Shown here piece after piece: positions 50,301-60,570 of a stretch of 64,000 nucleotides of DNA. The number at the start of each line of letters is the position of its first letter. Position 1 is the stretch's first letter. Below the pieces are notes generated by a model. It did no database searches. It saw only the letters and a list, made by a program, of their open reading frames with translations, and was not told where the DNA came from. A program made the position numbers and the translations under genes. Source of the DNA: Charina bottae (lineage: Eukaryota; Chordata; Lepidosauria; Squamata; Charinaidae); the NCBI GenBank assembly GCA_023362775.1, contig JALMGJ010000008.1, positions 21,281,001 through 21,345,000 on the forward strand. Direction: 5' to 3'.

Positions 50301-53300
50301 ATGTTCACATTTTAGACAGAGAAGATAGGTGGTTTGAGAGAGGGGTCAAGGAATCCATTTATGCCAACTTGGAAAATCCTTCCTTGAATAGAGGTGGGGG
50401 CCTCAGGCACAATCCCCTATTTTCCTCCCTGCTTTGTCTTCTGTGCCTAGGAAGATTAAGACCATTTCGCAAGCTCAACAGCAGCATGGTGATCTTAAGG
50501 ATCCTTCTTTAGATGATAAAGGGACTTAGAAATAACATCTCAAAATAACCACGACCTAGCCCCAGGTATAAGGTCACACAGCAACATATTTAAGGATTCC
50601 CTTACTAACTTTGCTCAGACTGAAGAAGCTCCTTGGATAAGGAGCGAAACGTTTCCACTGAGAAAATAGAAATCCAGTTGACATGATTCAAGCTACAGAC
50701 AATTCCACCTGGATGACTGAGAACCTTCATAGACGATTTGATTGATGCTATTTGCCTTTAAAGATTTGGATTTACTGTTTTGAATTGGCTTTGTTTTTTG
50801 GGTCTATTAAGATGAAAATTATTAAAACTGTTGTATTAGGGTTAAATAATGTTTATCTGGTTTACTTTAAGGATTTGATTGATGTTATTCCCTTTTAAAG
50901 ATATGGAATTACTGTTTTGAATTGGCTTTGTTTTTTGGGTTTATTAAGATTGGGATTATTAAAATTGTTGTACTAGTAAGTATAACAGCAGACAACTTAT
51001 GTGCTTTTTAATTTGATTATTATAGTAGACAGAAATGTATAGAATAGTGGTAGGAAGGGAAGAATTAAATATTTTTATCTTTTGGAGGGGAGAAAGATGT
51101 TTAGGTGGTTTATATGAACTTTTTTTCTTTATTTTAATATAAGGGGGAGGAGTAACTGTACTTAGTGATTTTTATGTGTTAAAGTGGAATGACTTATAGA
51201 AATAATGTGGTGTTTTGGTTTAATATAGAGTAAGGGATTGATTATGGAAATTTTTGTATATCCTTGCTGTTAAAATTCGGAAGCCACATCTATTTGTAAA
51301 TTTGAAAAAAAAAAATCTCTTGTGTTTCCGGACTTTTTTAGTTTTTTTCTTTGTAGTTTTTTTGGGTTTTTTTGGTAGTTTTTATTCTTCTCTTGAAACC
51401 TAATAAAAATTACTATATATAAAAAAGAAAGTATACACAACACTCCTACAATTTTTCCCCACTACCACAATCCTATGTGGCAGGTTAGGAGAGAATGAAT
51501 GACCCAGAGTAATGCTAGCCTTGCCACCCAAATTATTGCCCTAACAGGTAGAGTTAAATGCTATGATAAATTTTATTGACCAATTACTCACATCTTTGTC
51601 AAAGAACCCAACATACCACTCAACCCTCACTCAGCATTCTGTGTGTTTGTGTGTATTTCAGCACTGTATATATTGCCTCTTAACAACTCCAGAAGCAGCA
51701 GAAAAAAACCACTAAATCTGCAAAGTGCTTTAGGAACTGCTTCACACCTATCTGATTCAATACAGTCCCACACTGATTTGCAAGTATGCTTTGAAATGAC
51801 TTGATCAAAGCTTTCTTAAGTACTCTTTTCAAAGCCCTGCATATTCCTAGGATATATTCATAAACCACAATTTGAGGGAAATAAATATTCACAGAGTCTA
51901 AAACATCTCTAGAAATATGATTGTTTTTTTTATAGAACTTTACTGCAACGTGGAGTTTGAGCAAACTGGTTTACACAACCCCCACCCAAAAAAAAATAGA
52001 AAATGACATTTTGTATCTTCTTTTGTTAAGGTCATATTGGAATGCAATTGTATAAGAGGCCTTCATGCGGGAAGTCTACACAATTACCTTTGGGGTGGGT
52101 AGATTTATCTGGTTTTGGAAGAATGATATCCTAAAAGACAATTTTCCACAAAACATTAAATGCTGCTTTACTGAAGTCACCAGATGGTTTTTACAAAATT
52201 ATTAATAAGAATGAATAATCACTTCCAGATCTCTCCCAAAAGCCATATAAGTTCCAAATTCTGAAAAACCAGGGAAGGGAAAATGTCCCTTCAGACACAG
52301 ATGGCAGTTTACTTTTACTGTCTTTGGCAAATTCCACTAGTTGGAATAGGCAAAATACTGTCCTAAGCCATCTTTCCCTAACCTGGCATCCTTCAGATTA
52401 ATTGAACTTCAATTCCTATAATCGCTAGACATCATGGTAACATATCTGGAGGTTGCCAGTTTGTAGATAGTTGATATTTCATTGCTAATGCTTCCAGACC
52501 GAGATTCAAAAAGAGAAAAAAAGATTCTAAGCCACTATGGAAGTAACTGATTAGGAAAAAAAACTGGCTTACTTGTGCACATACAGCATACAAATATCTA
52601 ATGTTTATTTTTTCTTTATATTTTGAGACTTGCAGTCTCCACAAAATGCATAAAAGCGACAAATAATTTTAAGACATAATCATTACTCAGTACTTGGAAT
52701 ACTTCCCTTATTTCTATGGGAATCATGATGAATTTAAAAGATGTTAAATTTTGTTTAGTGACAAAGATTTTAGTATTGCTAAAACTGATGGAAACTATCC
52801 ACTGAATATTTCAAGAATCTAATTTTGTTGCATTTTCTTCTTCTTCTATGGAAGGAGTATTTTAGGAGGAGACAATTTGGAGTACAGTCTTGAGGAAGAT
52901 GCTCAAGTAGCCCCCTGAAACTATTTTCTAGGGCAGTGATTTTCTAAGTATGTTCTGTGGACCATCACCTACTGCAGTCTTCCCACAACCATGGTCCAGA
53001 TCCCTCTTGCCACCTCAATCCTGCCTCCCCACAAATGCTAACATTCAACCACTGAGAGCCTGCATACTGCCTCAGCCATGAATCCACAGAATGAATCTTT
53101 AAACTGTCCAAGTGATACTATAAACAGCAATGTCAGCACTAACATTCAGAAAACTGACAATAGTAAACAAGTCTCAAATGCAGTTACCAGCTGCTAGTCC
53201 ATATGTGTTCTGCTAGGTGGAATTGTGATTTCACACGAGCAGTCCAAAAAGAAAAGTGCAAATAGGAAATAAGATAATGAACATCTAAAAATGGGATTTC

Positions 53301-56300
53301 ATTACGGTAGAGATCAATTCACTCCCTTCCCCCCACCTTGTTAATGCTCAAGCATTTTTTGCTAAACATTCTTGACCAGCAAGTTTGTGCTATGAGTTAT
53401 TATAGCACAAGGCACATAAAAATTTAATTGGTAAATAAATATTTAATTTTTTATTAAATGTTCTGATGAAAAAAATAGGTTAAAAGGCTTTAAAAATGGA
53501 CAGAATAAAAAGACATACATACGTCCTCAGCTTAACGACCATTTGTTCAGTGACCATTCAAAGTTATGGCGGCGCTGAACAAATGGTACTTACGCCTGGT
53601 CCCCAAAGTTACAGCCATTGCAGCACCCCCGCGGCCACATGATCAAAATTTTGGCGCTTGGCAGCCTGCCCACACTTAACGACCACAGGGGCACTTCAAC
53701 TCCCCCCACCCGCCTATCACCACCCATCTCTGCCGTTTTGGCTGCCCCGCAGTGGCACTCTTTGGCGGCAGGGATGGCGCCAGCAGTGCCGGGGCTGACG
53801 TAGAAGCCCCGGGCCTTCAGAAGTCTCAGCCAGCTGCCACTTCCCTGGGCCTTTATTTCAGCCCCTGCACCACGAGCACCACCAAGGCCAGCCAGCGCCG
53901 CACCACAGCGACATCCCAGCACCACAGCACAAAGCCCCAGCAGTCGCCCTGCCACCCCCAGTTGACCTTCGCCGTCTTCTTCCTCCCACTGATGAGGCGC
54001 ACCCAGCCTGGCCCTATGTGAGGCAGCTGCTGGCTGCGCCAGGCCTTCTTCCTGAGGTTGCACGCACCCTTCTCCAAATCATGCGCTACCTTCTCACGAT
54101 GCTTCTGAGGCCTTCCAAAAGCTCGCGAGAAGGCCGTGCCCGCCCCTCTCCAAATCATGCACTGCCTTCTGGAAGCTGCCTTTTGGAAGGCCTTGGACGC
54201 ATCGCAAGAAGCACTGCGTGATTCGGAGAAGGGCGCGTGCAGCTTCAGAAAGGAGGCCTGGCTGGGTGCGCCTCATCAGTGGGAGGAAGATGATGGCAAA
54301 GGTCAGCTAGGGCCGGCAGGGCAGCTGGGGCTTTGTGCTGTGGCACTGGGGTGTCTGGCTGTGCTGTGGGGCTTGAGGTGGCACTCCTTGGCAGTGCTGG
54401 TGGCGCTAGGGCTGAAGTAGGCTTGGGGCAGCGGTGGACAGCTGAGCTACTGAAGGCCCCAGGCCTCTAGTTCAGCCCCAGCCCCAGCCCCAGCCCCAGC
54501 ACCACATGCCAGTGTGCAGGGCGGCCAAAAGGGCAAAGATGTGGGGGAGATAGGTGGGTGGGGAGAGTTCAAGAGGACGCAGTCCCTTACCTTACCGGGA
54601 CTCAGGGCTGGGAGGGACCAAGTCAAGAATGGCTTGGATCAGGGCGAGTCCTCGCCTAACGACCGGTGGGATTTGGTTAATGATGGCAACGGGGACTGCC
54701 GGGATTTCTGTTGCTAAGCGATGTGGTCATGTGATGTCGCACTTTACAACCACATCACTTAGCAATAGAAATTCAGGTCCCAATTACCATCGTAACCCAA
54801 GGACTATCTATAGTACTATAATCATTATCTTGTTCCATAATCTTGTACCATAATCATTATCTTGTTCACTAAAAACATGAACTCCCATGTTTGTTTGTTT
54901 ATTTATTATTTGAATTTATGACCGCCCATCTCCACGACATGTTGTTGAAAACTAAAATATTGGGAGGAAGGGTGTTTGTTTAGCTGAGTGGCCTCCCATT
55001 TTCCAAATGTTTATTTTATGGTCCATGATTAGATAAAGCTTGACAAAGATTTCATGAAATTCTGTCAAACATAAAGAAATATCTCAAAATCTGTTCTTTT
55101 CAAAAAACAATTGCTCTAGCAATAAGCACAAAGCAACAGGTGGGGATCCAAATATTGCTGAAGGACTGAATACTGGAAAGAAGTGATCACAGCCCCACAC
55201 TATTCTAGAGAAAATCAGAAGATTTCTCCCTTGCATTCATTTGATTTACATCTCAATGTAGGACAAAATGAAAGCCAATCACATCGAACTCCCAACTATA
55301 GCAACTGTTCAGCACTTAAAAAAAGTATCCACTGATATAATGAAGGGAGAAGACAAAGAGAAATTCAGACAAAGATATACCTTTGTTCTCTGAAAAACAG
55401 CTTTAGGGTCCAGAGTCTTAGTCTTCCCAGGATTGTTTTTATTTGTTTTAATCCAACAGATATCTTCACATCTTCTGTATCCCCATTTGCGCAAACACTA
55501 CATTTCAACAAAACAGAATTTTTGTACAATACAGCAAAGTACAAGAACAATGAGTTGGGAGCCAAATTTACACACAGACAACAAGGCTGCTGGAAATCGA
55601 TTCCTTCTCTCCATTTTCCCTTCAGTAATCTTTCCTGAAGATAGAGTTGGGGTAGTGAATGGGGTAGTGCAGGGGTCGGCAAACTTTTTATGCCGGGAGC
55701 CATTTTGACATGCTCGTGCACATTTTGAAATGCTCGAGAGCCAGGGGGCGGGGTTTGCGGGCGGGGGCCAATCGCGTGGAAGGGGGCGGGGTTTGCGGGG
55801 TTTCCTGGAGAAGAAACAGAGACGCTGATTGGTGGAAGCTCAGAAGGAAGAACGTCTCCACCAATCAGCGTCTCTGTTTCTTCTCCAGGGTTCTTCTCCT
55901 GGAGAAGAAACAGAGACGCTGATTGGTGGAGGTGTTCTTCCTTCTGAGCTTCCACCAATCAGCGTCTCTGTTTCTTCTCCAGGGTTCTTCTCCTGTAACC
56001 CTCTATTACAGGAGGATTGAAATACAAGTACAGGGAGCATGGGGATCCACTACTGCTAACCAACTGAGTAGGCTTAACTCTGGATATAACCCAAAATATT
56101 AATTCTAAAATTATTTTTTTTAAAACTTGATTTCTTGTGTAGTTTTCCTAGACACAGATTACTAAAACTTAAGCAATTAATAAGTTTTCAAGCAATGCCT
56201 CCATTAAGACATGTAACTATATGAATCCCCTTCAAAATGTCTTTAAATATGTTACACATCATCTCATATGAATGATTTATACATTACCACCTATGACATT

Positions 56301-59300
56301 AAGCATACTAATGGAACAATTATATACATATTTTCTTTGAAGTCCTGCTACATTAAATTGAAAATGGTCCCTGCAAATCTGTGTAGGATTTGGCTTTCAA
56401 GACTTCCTGTAGTTGCTGTCTTAGTCAGAGACCCTTTACAGACATTCTTGTATATGCTGGCTTTCTTTGAAAGCTTCACTGAGCAAGTTGTAATTATTTG
56501 TCTGAATGGCATAGAACTCCATCATCTTACCACCCTGCCGAGATCCAGGCCCTCACCAGAACCACACCAAAGAAAGACAAATGATCGTGGGGCAGCAATT
56601 TCTTCAATGTCCAGCTTCATAATCTGCAAAAAGCAGAAAACATGTAATGTTTTAAGCAAAGACATTTCATCTGCACAGCTGACTTACAGACAAATATCAC
56701 AGGTGATCATTTTGATAAAATAGTTTACTAAAGACAACTTAGTTTCTAAATCCATAAAACAAGGTAAAGGTGAGGGAAAAAACCCTTTCTATTTTTCACA
56801 GGAAAACTGAATATAATTGAATAGGCAGAGTCAAATCGGTTATAGTCTAGGTAACCAAATATATTCTGCTGTAATTTTTATTAGCTTCAAATAAGATTTA
56901 ATTTTATTTTAAAAATCTATCAAAATATATATTTCTGAGAAAATATTTCAGCTAAGAGTTCACTTTACATTTTTTTCATTTATTATTATTGTTAAAATAT
57001 GATTTAACAAATGGTGTTTCTTAAATAATACACCAGTTTTTTCTACATCTTTAGAACTGAAGCGTCAGAACAGAGACAGAGAAAATACAACTATACACGC
57101 ATTTACTTTTGATATCATAAATGCATAAATACCATTAACTATAGAGACATAGAGATAGAAATAATTTCTCTATAACTTATTTCTGTATCACTTTCATAAT
57201 TATTAAGAAATAAAGACCAATCGTTTCAACAAATGAAATTCAGAGATTTAATATTAGAAACTCATGAACCATGCCTACAAAGTTGCTTTTATTATGAGAT
57301 TCAACCAATACTTCAAATGCAGAATTTTAATTGCTTCTTTCCTATTATCTTAAATGTTCTTCATACAGTACAGAGAGAGATCATTTATCTGGCACATACT
57401 ATCCAGGAAAAAGAGAGAGAGTTTGGTCTAGTGCAGGGCTTTCCAAAGTTTTTCCCGCGGCGACATGTCGCCGCGGGAAAACCCGGAAGTGCGGCAGCGC
57501 GCAAAAACCCGGAAGCGCTGCCGCTGCTTCCAAATTTTTCACGCTGTAATTGATGTGTCGCCCCGGGAAAACCCGGGAGCGCTGATGATGATCAGCGCTT
57601 CCGGCTTGTGTGGCGACACACCAGACTGTTTGGAAAGCTCTGGTCTAGTGGTTAAGGTGCTGGACTAGAAACCAGGAGACTGTGAGGTCTAGTCCCGCCT
57701 TAGGTATGAAAGCCGGCTGGGTGACCTTGGGCCAGTCACTCTCTCTCAGCCCAACTCACCTCACAGGGTTGTTGTGGGGAAAATAGGAGGAGGAAGGAGC
57801 ATTAGGTATGTTCACTGCCTTGAGTTATTTATAAAAATAATAAAGGCGGGATAAAAAATAAATAATAAAATAAAATAAAATAAAATAAAATAAACTGATA
57901 AAAGATGAAAAAAGTGTCCTCATGACTACCACCAAAGATTCAAAGTTTGATTATTTATTTACTTATTTTGTTATAAGAAAGTGAAGGATTCTTATGGCTC
58001 ACATTATTTTTATACAACCATTCTTACTAACTAACTTTATTGCCTCATCATTGTATATTGTATAAATTGTTTCTAAATCTACCAATTAGAAACATGACAG
58101 TAGACCAATAGCCTACTGCAGCTGCAACTTTAAGGTTAGTTAAATGTTAACATGACAGAATTACTGCTAATGCATGGTTTTAAAAAATTAAGGTCCTGCT
58201 CCTCTTTCATATTTTAAACAGATGTTGAAAGAACATTCACAGGAATTCTGAAAAACAGCTCGACAAAAGGCATTTCAGAAGCCAACTCATGCAAAACAGA
58301 AACAATACAGGTAAGTCTTAATGTTTTCTACAGCAAACTCACATCATCCCATGTCCAGCATTTCTCATTAGCAGTAATGCCAGTCTCCCTATAGTATTCT
58401 TCTAATGGTGGTTCTAGAAGTATCACATCAAACTTAGACTTGAGTTCACGAAGATCAAAAGCTTCCAGTTCAGCTTGTAAATACCTATCCATACAAATGA
58501 AAAACAAACTGGTATGATTTGATTATCATAGTTTTCTAGGTTGACAATTTCATAGTGTCTATTCTCCAACTGTGGTTTTTTTTAAAAAAGCTGTGCAACT
58601 TTCTTAGATTAGAGTAAGTTATTTACATATGCAACACACTTGAAAACATATTATTTTGTGCCCCAAAACATAGTATTCTTGCTTTGAGAAAGCATTTCAC
58701 ATTTGTAGAATAATTTGTAAACAAAATGTTGTTCACTGCTTAGCTTAGGGAACACAAACTGAATTCTGAAAACTGATCTGGCTGCCATTACCTTATTAAA
58801 ATTTACAAATACTGCTATGAAATTACCTTTCTAATTAGATCAAAAATTAATTTGGGAGAAGCAACTTTTGAAATAAGCACAACTTAAGTTAAATTTAAAA
58901 ACCTACTTTCCACCTTTTTTCCAAAATTAATTTAAATGAGCTATATCCAACAATGTCTATTCACTGCTGAAACAGCATCCATTAGTTGAACAGATTCTTC
59001 CTTCTTCACTTCTGCTCTGTCACCTTCAAAATATTTTCTGAAGGGCTTGGGAACTTTCAAAACAAAATGATAGCCAAGTATGGGGGATGCACGAGTGAGA
59101 AGAATTCCAGCTATGGAAATGCAAGACTTGCTATATAATGTTGGAGGCAGTTCAATGGTTTGTAAAGCCCCTTTCATCCAGAAAGCTGTTTAGACTATGG
59201 TAGGCAACCTGTGCTGTAACTGATATTGCTTATCAGTTACATTATCCCTATCTATTAGCCATTGCTTATCAGTTACATTATCCCTATCTATTAGCCATGC

Positions 59301-59972
59301 TCCCTAAGAATGCGGGGAATTACCACAGGTGCCACAGGTTATCCATTCCTGATTTATTAACAAGGAACCCTTGTTAATTATTATTAACGAAAATTATTCT
59401 TATTACAGCACACTGGTATAGTAAATGTGTCTTATTTACACATTTCAAAACAAGGCTCATTGACTGTAGATATTTGCAAAAAGGAAAAAGGAAATCTGTG
59501 AGAATATTCAACAACAAAAATTCACTGAGAAAGCACACCAAAGAAAATGGATCAATTATTTTCAAGTTTATATACACAACCCAAGAATAAAATATTCCCA
59601 TTGTCAACAGGTGCTGATAGAAAGAATCTTAATTAGCAGTCAGCTAAAGATAAGCCTGTCTAGACAACAGAATCCAGCTTATTAAAAGTACTTACATTGG
59701 AGGAGTGTTAGATTTAGATATTAGCTCATCTTTCAGCCTGATGAGTTCCCGGAGTTTTGGATATTCTTCAAATCTATCTGCTAAACCTAAGAGGAAAACA
59801 CATAAAGGTTGCTACAGAAGATAACTTTCAAATATATGTTACAAAACAGACGTCTAACATATTTGATTTAGACCACAGCTCTGATTGTTTCTTTTCATTA
59901 TGATTTGAGCTCAGCACAATTTAGCCAAACACATAATAAAAGTGTATTGTTTTCAATGCACATTTTCTAAAG

Positions 59973-60013
<41 letters not shown>

Positions 60014-60319
60014 TATTAATTTGAACAATCTGCTTAAATTACTATGAAACACCATGCATAGACAATGTTACATAAAATAAAATGCCTTATATTAGCTTTC
60101 AGAATTTTTCCAGGCCTGAATGTAGGTTACTGTCTGTGTGTCTGGATTTTTAAGGAGTAATAAGAGCTGTTATTTATTTGAAACTATTTCTGGCATGACT
60201 GGTATTATTTTGGCTGCATACAACTGAAACAACTGTTAGTACCTCCAACTTGCATATTCAAAATGCTTAGCTGTGAATGTTTACTGTCTTTTCATTTTAT
60301 ACGTATATGTATGTATGTA

Positions 60320-60397
<78 letters not shown>

Positions 60398-60518
60398 CAC
60401 GTATATATATATATATTGTGTGTGTATTTAAGTGTGTGTGTGTGTATATATATATATATAGTATGTGCACGTGTGTGTATATATATATGTATACACACAC
60501 GCGCACATACTATATGTA

Positions 60519-60570
<52 letters not shown>

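Larger units (their letters stand above)
47760..50734 (+). mobile_element. Penelope-like retroelement with inverted 3' copy and hammerheads
   Basis: Target duplication GATTTGATTGATG at 47747-47759 and 50735-50747 (13 bp). The left part (about 47760-48490) is an inverted copy of the element's 3' portion (GIY-YIG coding and terminal repeat). The right part (48490-50734) is a plus-strand copy with RT and GIY-YIG. Each outer end carries a hammerhead motif. The junction near 48490 has the direct repeat ATGTAAGGAATGAC twice. Confidence 0.88.
46581..51424 (+). mobile_element. ORF1-only LINE-like element, copy C, interrupted by a PLE
   Basis: Target duplication AAGAAAGTATA at 46570-46580 and 51425-51435. 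The 5' region runs to ORF1 (47285-47713), then the PLE insertion 47760-50734, then the 3' region 50748-51424 with AATAAA and an A-rich end. Without the PLE the element is about 1.86 kb and contains no reverse transcriptase. The order of blocks equals copy A. Confidence 0.75.
46525..51560 (-). mobile_element. CORE-SINE split by later insertions
   Basis: Left piece 46525-46580 (TTTGTTAGATTTCTATTTTG) and right piece 51425-51560 (CTACCACAATCCTATG, GAGAGAATGAATGACCC) form one minus-strand SINE interrupted by 46581-51424. The same SINE order is seen at 63895-64000. Confidence 0.55.

Noticed and set aside
53752..54420. Several GC-rich open frames
   Set aside because: They lie in the expanded interior of a Tigger-like MITE, and frames are open on both strands because of base composition.
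59973..60014. CRISPR-like regular repeats
   Set aside because: Simple GATA microsatellite, no spacers, and a vertebrate genome.
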